Positions 1-12,242 are shown, numbered from the stretch's first letter. The stretch: DNA of 64,000 nucleotides from Echinometra lucunter (GCA_029962745.1 CM057157.1:20778410-20842409), one strand, 5' to 3'. Made by a program: numbers and translations. Notes: generated by a model from the sequence alone, not told the origin.

Positions 1-781
1 CACAAGAACAAAAGCCAATCCATGTCAATTTCAACCGACCAGTGCCGCTCGAGGGAACCAATATTGTCTGCTCTATACCAAGGGTAGATCCCAATCGTTC
101 TCGCCGCCACTTAACTGGATTTACTGAATTGATTCCATTTCCAAAAATATGCTTTCGTATACGTAACGGATTAATGCGTTCATGGCGACATTAAAACAAA
201 AATTATTTTCCAAACAATCTTTACCACTCCCCTCCCAATATTTCCGCGTCCTACTGGCTGAAAATACCTCCATGCTATTGTTTGCCTTTTATGAGTTCCT
301 CTAAGTGGAAACATTTATTGGCCTTTTTTAAGAGGATGTTTGGTGGTAGGTTCGAATACTAATAACATTACATTACCATTACAGAATTGCACCTCGGAAT
401 ATCAATCATTTCATTACATCACAAGGCTATGGGGTGTGTGATAAGCACAAACACTTTTGCATAAAATCCCTAATTGGGTAAATCAGCATGACAATCCATT
501 CCGGTATAGTTAAACATTATTAGCATAAAGCAAGAACACTGCAGGTAATCCAAATAAAGTCTATTTATTTGCTTAGATTTTTTTTTCAAAACAGTGTGGC
601 CCCATCAGTAATTGAAATATTTTTTCACTTAAGGGCACTGCATATCATAGCAATACAATACATTACATATTTCTTACACTGTCCTTCTACGGTCGGAGAG
701 TAAAAAGTATCTAGAAATCATGAGAATTACCAAAAAGGTACATCATTAATCACATTTCCTTCATTATTTTGAGAATCATTT
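1..781. other. Intergenic, nothing recognised
   Basis: AT-rich single-copy-looking DNA with no coding exon, RNA gene or clear repeat that I can support. Confidence 0.4.
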
Positions 782-1077
782 ATACTCTTTAAAAAAAAAA
801 AAGAGTGAACGCGTTCACTCTGTTAGGGGTGAATTTCAGAAGAGAGTGAATTTAGAGTGAATTAAGAGTGAATTAAGAGTAAAAATTGTGAAAATCACTC
901 TTTATTCACTCTTTGAGGGTCGACTTCAGGGATCACTCAAGGATTGTGAGTGATCCCTGAGGTCACCCCCAAAAGAGTGAATAAAGAGTGAATATCACAA
1001 TTTTTACTCTTAATTCACTCTCTTCTGAAATTCACCCATAAAAGAGTGAACGCGTTCACTCTGTTTTTAAAGAGTAC
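782..1077. mobile_element. Palindromic foldback MITE
   Basis: Two arms of about 140 bases are near-perfect reverse complements around a loop near 938. Outer ends read tactctttaaa and tttaaagagta, and inner terminal motifs read GAGTGAACGCGTTCACTC on both sides. The arms are rich in GAGTGAAT/ATTCACTC repeats. No coding capacity. Confidence 0.8.
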
Positions 1078-1769
1078 TTATGACATAAGCGAGTATATTT
1101 GAAAGTCATATATGATTACGTGTAGTACAGTTAATGGAATTCTATAACCTCGATTTGCATTAGGCTATTCTACTAGCTCCTTTTACCAGATTATACATGG
1201 TTATTGGTTAGTTTTTAACTGACTTCTAAGAGAGCATGCTTGTATGTAAGCAACCAGAGGACCGATGGTTTAAAGTCTTCTCCGAGGGACCTGGCAATGA
1301 GGATTAATGCATTGCCAAAGGGCATAGGGTATCGACTTGGTTTCGGATCCGGGTCACTGGTTTTCGAGAGCATTATTACCTCGTAATGAGATATTTTTCA
1401 CTGAAATGTTCTCTGCAGAATGAGATTTACTGGTATGATTATTTACGACGCGTTTTGTTACTGCCACTTGAAAATAATATACAATAAGCATGGTAAGTTA
1501 GAACAAAAATTCGAAAATCATTTATATTCCCTTGAGCTTCCTAGTAACGTGCAGTTCATCACTCCATCACATATTTGTATACAATGCAATCGTTGGACAA
1601 GGTAAAGGAAAGACTATGATACAGATAACTTGCAGTATGCGTGGAATATTTCATCATCTAAAACATTAAATTTCATTCATTATCATATCATATCAAGGCA
1701 TACCACAATATAAATATAGTTATTTGCTAAGTAGTTTCAAGTCCAACCAACCAAATACCCTTCTGTGCC
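1078..1769. other. Intergenic, possible SINE-like fragment
   Basis: Mostly unremarkable. At about 1255-1370 the sequence (CCGAGGGACCTGGCAATGAG, then TGCCAAAGGGCA and TTTCGGATCCGGGTC) resembles a dispersed repeat with a loose tRNA-like B-box. Weak evidence. Confidence 0.25.
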
Positions 1770-1999
1770 CTCTTAAAACAAATTAGTTAAAAATGACTTG
1801 ATGAAAGGGTCAGCTGGGTGCAACTAAAATACTAGTCATTTTTTACTACATTTTAGTCATTTGTGACTAGTTTCTAGTTATATTTTGACTAGAACTCAAT
1901 CACTTCTGACTAGAATATAGTAAATTTTATGACTAGATATATCAGTTGCACCCAGCTGACCCACAATCTAGTCACTTTAACTAATTTGTTTTTAGAGTG
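1770..1999. mobile_element. TIR element with ctagtca repeats, copy 1
   Basis: Terminal inverted repeats run from CTCTTAAAACAAATTAGTTA to its complement at 1975-1998. Inside them a second inverted motif, GGGTCAGCTGGGTGCAACT, occurs at 1808 and inverted at 1946. The core is full of CTAGTCA/TGACTAG. Non-coding MITE. Confidence 0.7.
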
Positions 2000-2140
2000 T
2001 GGGTGCAACTATATACTAGTCATTTATGACTATTTTCCAATATTATCTTGACTAGAACTCAGTCATTCCTGACTAGAATATAGTAACTTTTATGACTTTA
2101 TTAGTTGCACCCAGTTGACCCACAATCTAGTCATTTTGCC
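2000..2140. mobile_element. Truncated second copy of the ctagtca element
   Basis: Repeats the core of the preceding element, from GGGTGCAACTATATACTAGT to TTAGTTGCACCCAGTTGACC, in direct orientation, about 85% alike by eye. It lacks the left outer arm. Confidence 0.65.
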
Positions 2141-3690
2141 TTTTTTAACAAGAGTACTCTTTGTTACGTTTACAAAGATACGATGATTTTGTCAGTATAA
2201 CAGTTGACCATGCAACTGTCACCCTTTCTCGTTCATTATAATTTATCCCACCCTCACTCTCTCTCCGATTTCCTTCAAGTTGAATAATGTATGTTCTTCT
2301 ATCTATACCTTTAGTTTCTGTCATCACGTCTTAATTCGGCGTTTCCAACACAAGCTCCACGTTTTGAGTGTTATAGCCACCTTCTTTGTGGATTTATGTA
2401 CTTCTTAAACAAATATTATTGTCTCAGGACTGGACAATAAGCTTTCCGCATTGGGTAAAAATACTGCCCAAAGTTGGTTAGAGATTACCCTCTTGCCGGC
2501 TACAATTTTACCCAATTTTTTTTTATTTTTACAGTGCATGTACCATGTGATATACGTCTAATTTTTCTATATACATGTATATACACATGATAATGACAGG
2601 ACGGTTGTCACAGAAATTGTGCTACTATGCTGTGAGATTAAAAATAGAAATATTTTTACGAAAAGCTGCAGGCGATACGACTCGTTACATTAGACATTAC
2701 AAAATACATTTCATACAAAGTCACATTTTAACATGAAAAGTACTTTATGAATTACATTTTGAAATTCAATTTTGAAGAAAAATAATGAAAATTTCATTCT
2801 GTTTTCTAATACATCTTTGTTTCTATTTACAGTTTTCATAAGAGTACTGTTTATTAGTATATTGGTGTATATCAAAATATAATTTCTAGTTCAAGAACAT
2901 CGATTCAGCAATACAGCATGACGCGTATTTTCATTATTTACACGTCAAAGTCCTTTAATCATATGAATTCATTGTCTACCTACATATGTACATACGCAAT
3001 TTTCACTCTTTAGTTATTCTGGTTCTGGAAATATTTCATACATACAATACAGAATGATTAAGATTTCTTCCAAACACTGGACAATTAAATCTTGATCCAT
3101 TTAAAATTGCATGGTACAGAGTTTCCCGTAATTCGGGGTATAATAGTTCAGGCATGTCAGACAATGTACTAGTATTGGGACACAATGATCAGTGCCTACT
3201 TCCTGTATCTTTCGGTGACTACCTATTACTATTACAATTTTATTGTAGGCCTACACTCAAGAGTTACACTACAGTGTGTATCAAAATGAAAATAATCCAA
3301 ATTAAAGAAGTTATTATACTAAAAGTTTATCTACTTTTACAATCTAGCAGTTAACAACTTAGGAACCCTTCTCCTTTCCATTGATACCTCACTGATGTCA
3401 TGTATGACAGAGCACATCGGTAATTATAAGTTATCAGTGGAGAGGGGAAGAATTCTATTTTTTTTTAAATCTAAATATTAATCGTCAAACTTAAATTGAC
3501 CTTCTGAATTTGAAATATTTTAATATTTTGTTACACAGTGTATTGCGCTTGCAAGAATACACGCTCGAATGTGAGGCCGACGTTAGGGCCTTTAAGCCCA
3601 TTTTGTGTCTTGGTTAAGTACTGCGCGTCACAACGTTTTTGCTCATGTAGCACCTTTACCGCGTCACTGATATAACCATTTACCATTTAT
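2141..3690. other. Intergenic AT-rich DNA
   Basis: No gene seen. A short inverted pair (ATTGGGTAAAA at 2451 and TTTTACCCAATT at 2506) may be a small MITE remnant. Open frames here are short and lack codon structure. Confidence 0.35.
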
Positions 3691-3699
3691 TTTGTATAC

Positions 3700-3786
3700 A
3701 TATACATACACACACACCTACACACGCACGCGCACACGCACACACCCGCGCACGCACCCTCGCACACGCCCACATACACACCCAGC
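3700..3786. repeat. CA/CG-rich microsatellite
   Basis: An impure run of CACACA, CACG and CGCACA. It generates a spurious Cys/Val-rich open frame on the minus strand. Confidence 0.8.
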
Positions 3787-4794
3787 CACCCCAAAAAACG
3801 ATTCTGCCAGTTTTTTTTAATTGGTTTGTCGCTGCATGTCTCCACGAGCCTTACAAGACGCCCTCGAAAGTAGCCATTTGTCAGGACATCACACATTTTT
3901 TTTTTCACTCTAAAAAGAGTGACTAGTAACTTCATCCGTGTGTCTAGCGACATCCTGAGAACCAGTGGCGTATCCAGATTTGGGCGGCATGGAGGGGGGG
4001 GGGGATCTCAGTTTACGATCATCAATGAAGGTTGGAGAACGTGTAGTATTTCGAGCGTTTCTACGAGACATCTTACAACTAATACCTTACAACTGATCAC
4101 CTAAATTTGTGGCTGTATATTTCCATGGTTGGAATTCTGTGAGGGGTAAATATAGCCACTCACCTTCTTGAAATATGGTAGTGGATGCACTATCACAAGT
4201 TCCTCTTGTGAGGAAATCTAACACACACATACACATCTAGGCGTCTGCACAAATTTTCGTGGTGAGCATGGTGATCGGGACACCTTTTGCCCACATAATC
4301 AGTTTTCCGGTTGAAAGAAAACTAAACTTTACTACGATAAAAATGCTATTTCGTCATCAAATGCAGTAAGTGGTAAGGTGAGGTCTATGGGTAAGGTATG
4401 AAAATTAGGCCTAGATAATCATTTGGACAGCATAAACTGAATATGCTGAAGGGACAGTTTGCTGGAATGTTGATATTTTCTGTGGATTGCAACCATCTCT
4501 TCTGCCTCCGCCTATGTATAAAATGGTCTATTTGAATATGAATATTAATTTTTCTAGAATTGCGTATGGAGTCAGAAAACATGCCCTATACATTACACAG
4601 TTATTCTACTTTCTTGAAAAAACATCATAGTCCTAGACAGTCCTAGATAGGACCACATTGTTGTCCATCCATATTTTAGGTCTCGAAATCAAGAACTTTG
4701 TTTCAAGATTGATACAGGAGATGGACATGATAGAACTGGTCTCAAGAATAGTCGTTCCAGTAAAGTTACAAGGCAAGGAAAGTCAAATCGACAG
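3787..4794. other. Downstream of the GPCR, nothing firm
   Basis: Contains a short dispersed-repeat-like piece at 3958-4010 (AGTGGCGTATCCAGATTTGG followed by a G run), a context also seen near other G/C runs in the window. The GPCR 3'UTR must lie here on the minus strand, but I see no clear AATAAA. Confidence 0.3.
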
Positions 4795-5415
4795 CTACTT
4801 TGGTGATAAATTGGTTTCCATGGACATTTGCGGATTGACGGTGCCATTCTGTCTGCTACAGAATATTGCTCGAAACTCCTTGAGTCGCCACCAGTAGATG
4901 ACTGAGTTTGCGATCCAGTTTACGTTGATCATAGTGTCCCCAGCGTTGATGACGCAGTCATTCTCGTATCCTTCAGGCCTGCTCTGTAGGGTCCACACGG
5001 TCCAGGGGCAGATCCAGCATAGGACCGTGGTGCCAAAGACCAGCCCGAAGGTGCGGAGGACCCTTTGGTTCTGCTCCTTCCGGTCTTGGGTGATGTTGCC
5101 GCCGCAGGGTACCTTGGCAACAGACCTGTAGATGAGGATGTAGCAAAGAGCAGTGGCGAGGGTGGTGGACCAAGACAAGGACAGGAGAACAATGAAGAGT
5201 TTGTCGTCATCGATGATGGATATGGGAGAAGAGCAAGCGAACGATATCCCCCAGGTCACTATGCAAGTCGCAATCAAACGAGGCGTAGTGATGATGTTCC
5301 GGGCGCCGAAAGGGTCGACGCGGATGGTAATGAATTGGTAACCAGTTACCAGACCAATGCTCAGAAGAGATACCATGCTGGAGGTTGCTAACAAGATGAC
5401 CAAGAACAAGTAGGC
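4795..5415 (-). CDS. GPCR exon 2 (TM3-TM7, stop)
   Basis: Encodes residues 94-299. It begins AYLFLVILL directly at a pyrimidine-rich acceptor and carries TM3 to TM7 and a short C-terminal tail ending NLSPK. The exon is open for 206 codons, and its base composition is clearly more GC-rich than the flanking intron. Several open frames on both strands here are overlaps of this exon. Confidence 0.8.
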   Translation of the reverse strand, partial: AYLFLVILLATSSMVSLLSIGLVTGYQFITIRVDPFGARNIITTPRLIATCIVTWGISFACSSPISIIDDDKLFIVLLSLSWSTTLATALCYILIYRSVAKVPCGGNITQDRKEQNQRVLRTFGLVFGTTVLCWICPWTVWTLQSRPEGYENDCVINAGDTMINVNWIANSVIYWWRLKEFRAIFCSRQNGTVNPQMSMETNLSPK

Positions 5416-8400
5416 CTGGGAGAGGAAGACAATATGACAATAATCATAAAAATTGATTTATCGATGACAAAAACGAACAACTAAAACAACGGGATAGGAT
5501 GTGTTTTCGCTTAATAACCCTCTTTTCTCTGTTACCCCAGGATTTGTACTAAACGTTTTCCCACGGGCTAGATCTGAGATCTGGTATATCTTTACAACAA
5601 GCATCAATAAAAGGAGAGAAAAAAAAACATGAACGTACATCTTTAAACGTATGAAGTGTACCCCAGATCAAAATTGATAAATCGGTTTTTCTTCTTCTCC
5701 TGTTTCTATTCTTAAGACCTGTATCTCACTTACAAACCCGATGACAGTATTGATAGCCCTAAAGCACGTTGGTCAAATCCAATATCAAGGAGGATCAAAA
5801 GTGTACCACTACTACTACAACTCACATGCCATTGGTGCTATTTATTCCCTTAACCATGTTAACAGTTACCCTCGAGATAAAAATGAAAATGTCATCATTT
5901 CCTCTAATTTTTCCTAAAGTGAATTATTATGTCTTTATACTGACGTAAGGCCCGCATCCCACTTTGATCACCATCGAGTCATTCCCTTGGACTTGCCGAT
6001 GTAGGTCGACGTACGTTACTGCCTCGATATTCAAAACTAAGAACGCAGATCCCAATGACCGAAATTTAACCCTCGATCTAACAAGAATCATTGGCGTCGA
6101 TCTTGGTGGGGCTCGGTTCGCTCGCTCGCATATTAAGTATCCCAACCAATTATCAGTGCCGGTTATTATACAGTCTTTAAGAAAGGAAATCGGTTTGCAT
6201 CTTGTATTTCTATCCAATGTTATACTATTTTTCTAGTCATAAAATATTAGTAATATAACCGAAGAAGTCGAACGGCAAGAAGACCTAAATCAGAAGAATT
6301 TTCATGAGTTAACTGGCCTGTGACCAACAGCCTATTCCTATCGATGATATCCTATGCCAAATATGAGAAAGGAGGATGTCGACAAAATGTACGTTACTAA
6401 AATCATGAGATTGGATTGATAATACACTATGGAACCTGTTCCCAATGTTTTAGAAATACATTTTTTCTCGCTCACTCGCTACGTTCTCTCATGAAATCTA
6501 GAAACAATCTTTTCCAGCAGGAAGCACCCTCATTCCCTCAGCAACATGTCCGAATATCACGATATTTTTGCAGCTAGGTGTCCAAGTATCCTCGAATTCT
6601 GTGGGAAGATGTACGTCATCAAAATCGTCTAGTTTATTTTGGTGGAAATTCTACGTTTTAAAGAAAAAAAAAGTTTTTGTCGGTAGCTTGCTTCGCTCGC
6701 TCACAGAAACAAAATGATTTTGGATGACAAGCGACGAGCCAAATGGCGTCATAATGCAGTTAGGTTATCGAATATGCTATCAGGGGCGTCGCTAGAGGGG
6801 GGTGTGGGGTGTGACACCCCCCCCCCCCCCCCCCCATTCAAAATTCTTGTCGGCAAATTCGCGATCGCTATCGGCAAAGAAAGAAAAAGAGAAAGAGAAA
6901 GGAGAGGGAAGAGGAAGGAGGAAAAAAGGGGGGAAGATGACTAAGGTGCCCATATAGAGTCATATTCGGCTTAAAGGCAATGACTAACTTTGTGAGCAGC
7001 TGATTTAAAAAATTCTCAAACTAAGATGAAACATGTGTATGAGTACTTGTATTTGTACTCGAAAACCCTCAAACCAACCATAATTTGGAAGGAAAAGCTG
7101 TAAGTTAGACGCAAACCGCGATTTTATTAGATTTCGTCTCGAGAGACACTGAACTAAGAGGACCGTTTGCAGGAATTCAAAAATACCGTTACCTGCCTTC
7201 CGCCACGTGATACGTCAATACACACAGTGCGGTCCGTTGAGTCATGTGCGCATGCGCATTCCTTACGTTGAGCCTATGTAACCGACCCTCGTATATTTTT
7301 CAAACATTGGTTCACATTTCTACTATTTGAAAATATTTCCGGTGGATATTATGCTCTGAAACTTTCAGACTGGTATTTTTACACTATAACCCTAATGTTT
7401 ATCCCATTTTTAAGTAACAAAATGAGATTTTTTAAAAATCATGACAATGTTAGCCAATGCCTTTAATATTTTGCTTGTGCATTTTGACGACGAAATAACA
7501 CTGGTACCACGAAAGAGAGTGTATATTTTTCCTCGCTCGCTGTGCTCGCTCGTATTATATTTAGAGACAGGATGTTTTAAGGAAAGCAAACACATTCGGC
7601 TAGTGAGATGAACGAACGTAATTTAGATATCTTTAGGCTCATCATTTGATGAAGAATTATCACTTCTACCATAAAACAGAGTATATATATTTTCCTCGCT
7701 CGCTACGCTCGCTTGTATGATATTCAGATACAAGATGGATTTGGGAAATCAAACGAATTCGGCAAGCGAGGCCCATCATGCATTTTGATGAAGATTTATC
7801 ACCTACTATAAAAAAAAAAAAAAGGAGTATATATATTTTTGCTCGCACTCTGCGCTCACTCGTATAACATTTAGATACAGGATGGTCTTTGAAAGCAAAT
7901 GAATAAGGTAAGAGAGGTTACCAAAATCAAAATAGATATCTTAAAGGCCCATCGTGTATTTTTGATGAAAAACTTTCACTTCTATTATGCAAAGGAGTAC
8001 ATATGTATTCTTCCTCCCTCGCTACGCTCGCTCGTACAGTATTCAGATACAAGATGGATTTATTTACAATGTTTAAACAGGAAATAAACAAATAAATAAA
8101 TACAAGATGGATTTGGGTAAGCAAACGAATTTGGCAAGTGAGGTGACCAAATGTACCTGTATAAGTTAGATATCTCATAGTTAATACCATCGTGTATTCG
8201 GATAAAGAATTATCACTTCTACCATGAAAAATAGATTTTTTTCTCACCCGCTGCGCTCACTCGGATAACATTTAGATACAGGATAGTTTTGGAAGACGAA
8301 CAAATTTGGCATGAAAGCGAGTTAACCGAATTTGTAATTTAGACAGTGTATTTTGATGCTTTATCGTCAAAAAAGTGTGTTTTCCCTCGCTCGCTTCCAT

Positions 8401-10546
8401 CGCTCTTAATATTTTTAAACAGGTGCACGGTTTAGAACAGCAATTTGAAGGTTGAACCAGCGAGGTGCTAGAATAGAGTCATATTTGGCAGCGAGGTGAC
8501 CAAATATACCATTCAAATATCTGTAATATAGGCCCATAGTGCATTTTCAGGACAAAATAATTCATCGTCAAAATAGTTTATTTTTTTGTCGCTCGCTTCA
8601 CTAGCTCGTAATATACAGAAACACGATGGTGGTTTAGACAGTAAACAATTGGACCGGCGAGGTGCTGAAATAGTCATAATTGGCAGCGATGTTGCCAAAC
8701 ATAATTATATAGGCCTAGAGTGATTTTGGATGACAAAAAACTTTGCTTTTATAGCTAGAACAAAAAACGGGATGGCTCATACTCTAAGAAAAGAAGTGTC
8801 AACTAAAAAAAGCTTCAATGCCCCTAAACATTCCATTCAAGTAATGAGGATGTATACCTCTGCGATATTGTTTGAAAAATTCTTGCGTGGTTAATGGGAG
8901 GAATGGTAGATTAGAATGCAGCAAAACTGTTGGCAAAGATATAGGTCTCCCCCCCCCCACCCCACCCCTTCAAAATGTTTTAGCAATGCCCTTATCTCTG
9001 TGCTCCTTCGCCTATTCGATCCTTCACGTTTGAACCTCACACCCTTTCCCCGCTCTGTTACCTTACTCGAGGAGTTCGGCAATAAATCATCTCCCCCCCC
9101 CCCCCCCCCCCCCCCCTCACCACGAATACAAATCGACACCCATGACAAGAATCGATTCCAATTCAACTCCTTTGAATGATAATCAAGCATACGCCAGAGT
9201 ACGAAAGAGTCCTATTTCCAATAAATGAAACCAAAGCAGTCAATGAAAAGCCGCATGTCCCTTGTTTTCTTGCCAGTCAGATAATCAGAACTAAACCATA
9301 AACAAAACAAAACAAACAGTAAACGAAAATCAAACCTCTTAATATGTCAAAATCAAAGAAATTCTATTACCAAAGTCATACAAAAAGAGAAACTAAACTA
9401 CTTCAAATTTCAGCTCCCTACTCTCTCAAAAGCCTTTTAATGAAAATTGAATATGTGAATATGTGGAATTCTGCCTAGTGATTGGAAACTGGCTAGAACT
9501 ACGCTTGTTTACAGGGGTTAAGGTGATTAAAACGACATTTCACATTATAGACCCATTTCAGTAATACTATATCATATTGCATACTGATTGAAAAAGAAGT
9601 TCAGTCTCAGTTTTTGTCTTACTTACAGACCTATAATCTTATTAGTGTTGACCAACAATCAACTAATCCATGTCTGCATAGTCTTCGACGATAATTGGTA
9701 TGAATCTTTTAATGAAAGAGAAAAGGTTGGTACATGTTTTCTTGATATTTCTAAATGTTTTGATTGTATTGACCATGCGCTTCTGTTGTTTAAATTGAAT
9801 TAGGATCTATGGTGTTTTGAATACCGAACTTCAATGATTTTCTAGCTTTTTTTCTGAAAGGAAACAGTTTATTGTATTGTTAAAATTTCTGAAGCAGAGC
9901 ACATAACAATAGGAATTCCCCAGGGAAGAATATTAGGTCCCTCCTTCTTTCTTGTTTTTTTTTTTATTATAAATGGCATCACTGACTATTTACGGTCGTG
10001 TACATGTATCTGGGACATGTATACGCTGATATATGTTTCTCATAAAGATATTATTATAAAGTCATCAAGGCTCCAAGCTGATTTGTATGCTATAACAGTG
10101 AATGGTATTGTAATGATAGATTACGAATTAATGCTAACGAAAGTAATACTATGCTTCTGAGTAGTAACACACGAGGTTGTAATGAACTAAGTTTAAAGGT
10201 ACATATGAAGTAATTAGACAAGTAAGAAGTGTCAGATATCTAGGAATTGACACTGATGATAGATTATTATGGGATGTTCATATTATATCTCTTTGCAAAT
10301 CGTTAAGGTATAAGATTTTTTCCTTAAGGAAGCTCAGTAAGTTTATAAGCTCTACTATCTTGAATAACATATATAAATGTACCATACAGCCAATCCTTTA
10401 TTATTGTTGTTCCGTACGGGGGAAATGTTCTTTACAAAACAAAAACGCTCTTTCGAATTCAAATTCAAATTCATATTTATTCATTTCCAACAGAAAGAAA
10501 ATACAATGACATTGCATACATATTTTATACAAACAATATGAAATTA

Positions 10547-10597
<51 letters not shown>

Positions 10598-12053
10598 ATA
10601 TTATAAATAATTAGAATGAAATAGTGGGATCCACTAAAAAGCAATTGCTTGTAGTTTGTGGAACCCTCAGAAAACCTTTTTAAGACTACACAAAAGAGCT
10701 GCACGAATTGTTGTAGGAAATTTCGACTATAATGCAGATAGTTTTAATATTCATAATGAAATAATTGAAATGGCAAACCATGGATAATAGACGTAATTAC
10801 TTTTTGGCATGTGATGTATAAATGTATAAAAGCCCCAGTACGAAGGTGCAAGGAAGTGGAAATGGTTTTTGATAGACATGGTTTTAACACTAGACTTACC
10901 AATACATTGAATGTGGTTTTACCTAAACCAGCTCTTGAATGTAGTTTTCGATACGCCGATGGTAAAATATGGAATGATTTACCTTAATGCTCTTCAAAAT
11001 GCTAAATCTATCGATACATTTAAACGCATGTATAAGGAAAGATATTTTAAACCTGTGTGACACAATGCATATTTATTGCTGTACTTCACATGATCCACGA
11101 TTTTTTTTTTTTTACTGTACTTAACATGGTCCACCTTTCTCATATTTCCCTTTGTCTTGTCTGCTCTTTTACCCTTACTCTATATTTATCTCTTTCCCTC
11201 CTTTCTACCATTTTCCTATCTTTTCCCTGCTTCCTACTATTTTTATATAGTTATTTTGTGAGTGATTTTATCTAGTTCCGCTTTTAAACTTGAATTTATT
11301 ACACAGTTTCTATTTCAATTGATCACTGTTCTCTTAACAGTTAGTTTTACTGCTGATCTATATTTTATATTTAGTTGTTAGCATGATTAATTCTCATTAT
11401 GTCTGTTTTTATATATTAAAGGACTAGAATGGTAAACAAATGTTATCCATATCTGATTTTTGTTTATCCTGATTTGATATATTTCAGTAAATAAGTAAAT
11501 GAATAAACAAATAAATTAATAAATTATTTCAATGAAAATAATAATCTACTAAAAATTTGAGGTTTTCGGTAATTATAATCTAGTATATACCTATAGGGAA
11601 GTTTCGTAGTTTGCAATCATGGAATAGGTTTTTACCAACTCGGCAGTAATTAGAGACATATACCTTATAATGAAAAAAAAATCCAATCAACCTATACTTA
11701 ACGTTCTGTCAAACCGAAATTATTAACCCTCTTCTAAAAAAGAAAAGAATAATTAAGCATGTTAAGTGTCTTACCTCTGGAGGAGGTTCGTAGTTGACGA
11801 ACCCTTCGAAACAAGCCATCACAATCGCCCCGCTAAGATCAGAGAGCACGAGATTGTACGGGAATATGTGATGTTGTCTGCGAAGTCGACGATGACAAGG
11901 AATCAAGACTAGCGTGGCCGTCATCATCAACATCGCGATGGCTAGCGTGACAAGTTTGATGTAATACAAGGGTCTATCGCACAACGGTCTCGACGTCGAT
12001 GGCATCAAGGTATCATTGACGCTCGCGTTGAGGAGTGATGATGTAGAGTTCAT
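4795..12053 (-). CDS. Atypical rhodopsin-like (class A) GPCR, two exons
   Basis: Join of 12053-11775 and 5415-4795 on the minus strand, 299 residues plus stop. Donor CCAGAG|GTAAGA and acceptor CTCTCCCAG|GCC are both in phase 0. The start is the ATG followed by NSTSS; it gives an N-terminus with three N-glycosylation sequons (N2, N9, N13), normal for a plasma-membrane receptor. Predicted helices: TM1 about 30-52, TM2 64-88 with D72 at position 2.50, TM3 95-117, TM4 138-158, TM5 165-189, TM6 211-235 (CWICPW, a CWxP variant), TM7 252-270 (NSVIYWW in place of NPxxY). Third intracellular loop and C-tail are short. The DRY site reads YQF (119-121) before TIRVDPFG, so R3.50 is lost; position 3.25 is Tyr and the very short ECL2 has no Cys. 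Ligand unknown; I associate the IRVDPFG motif with echinoderm orphan receptor expansions. It could be a decoy or decaying receptor, but both exons are open. No neighbouring gene suggests its role. Confidence 0.8.
6410..8900 (+). repeat. CTCGCTCGC tandem-repeat element, copy A
   Basis: About eight diverged units of 145-225 bases. Each has a core of CTCGCTCGCTACGCTCGCTC type, then a stretch like TATTTAGATACAGGATG, GGCAAGCGAGGTGACCAAAT and a conserved ATTTTGATGA block. Non-coding. Both flanks (6500-6670 and 8770-8880) match, in inverse order, those of the array at 24.2-25.3 kb, so the two are copies of one composite element. Interrupted by the MITE at 6975-7462. Confidence 0.8.
6975..7462. mobile_element. 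TTAA-flanked MITE (piggyBac-type), family 1 copy 1
   Basis: Flanked by TTAA on both sides (6971-6974, 7463-7466). Terminal inverted repeats AGGCAATGACTAACTTTGT and AGGCATTGGCTAACATTGT. No transposase. It lies inside the CTCGCTCGC array, so it inserted later. A second, inverted copy is at 34880-35329. Confidence 0.82.
8901..9470. other. C-rich low complexity and AT-rich spacer
   Basis: Holds C-rich tracts at about 8949-8967 and a 24-base C run at 9093-9116. The open frames across it on both strands are artefacts of these tracts. Confidence 0.5.
9470..11530 (+). mobile_element. Decayed CR1/Jockey-like LINE (reverse transcriptase relic)
   Basis: Frameshifted fragments in order: LPSDWKLART-like and HYRPIS (about 9475-9570), FLDISKCFDCIDHALL (9738-9800, RT motif A region), GIPQGRILGPS (about 9912-9945), RYLGIDTDDRLLWDVHI (about 10235-10282), KRAARIVVGNF (about 10693), and a C-terminal block with NTRLTNTLNVVLPKPALECS and DTFKRMYKERYFKP ending near 11058. 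An AAATA-rich tail at about 11484-11530 marks the 3' end. Many stops: dead. Interrupted at about 10456-10655 by another repeat. Confidence 0.75.
10456..10680 (-). mobile_element. SINE/LINE 3'-tail-like insertion with TA microsatellite
   Basis: Read on the minus strand it ends with GAATTTGAATTTGAATTC, a tandem tail typical of some LINE/SINE 3' ends. It contains a TA run (10548-10592) and the segment GGATCCACTAAAAAGC (plus strand), which recurs at 21231-21246 next to the other large TA run. It interrupts the LINE. Confidence 0.55.
11531..11774. other. Intron end next to GPCR exon 1
   Basis: AT-rich unique sequence between the LINE tail and the exon 1 donor. Nothing recognised. Confidence 0.4.
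11775..12053 (-). CDS. GPCR exon 1 (N-terminus, TM1, TM2)
   Basis: Encodes residues 1-93: the glycosylated extracellular tail, TM1, a basic first intracellular loop (CHRRLRRQ) and TM2 with the LxxxD motif (NLVLSDLSG). It ends EPPPE at a consensus GTAAGA donor. The reading frame stays open upstream of the ATG to non-ATG codons, but the MNSTSS start places the sequons correctly and is preferred. Confidence 0.78.
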
Positions 12054-12242
12054 TTTCCAAAGGCGAGATAAACACCGCTTCAATATGTGACACCGATGAA
12101 AGCAGACCTTAAACTGGAGAGAATGGGTAATGTCTGATAAAGTTGAATTGCACTGGGCGGCAGGAGGATATTTAATGGTTATAACTTATACAGCAGCCGA
12201 TCGTACCACCTGGATTTGTGATTTGCGCGCTTTCTTAACATG

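Larger units (their letters stand above)
5416..11774 (-). other. GPCR intron, filled with repeats
   Basis: The single intron of the GPCR, about 6.4 kb. It holds unique AT-rich DNA at 5416-6400 with no credible exon, the CTCGCTCGC tandem array at 6410-8900 interrupted by a TTAA-flanked MITE, low-complexity C-rich DNA at 8900-9180, and a decayed LINE at 9470-11530. Nothing else in it looks coding. Confidence 0.6.

Noticed and set aside
4898..5391. Plus-strand and alternative-frame minus-strand open frames over the GPCR exon
   Set aside because: Shadows of GPCR exon 2; no helices or domains.
8891..9190. Open frames on both strands with Gly or Pro runs
   Set aside because: Created by the C-rich tracts; no supporting codon structure.
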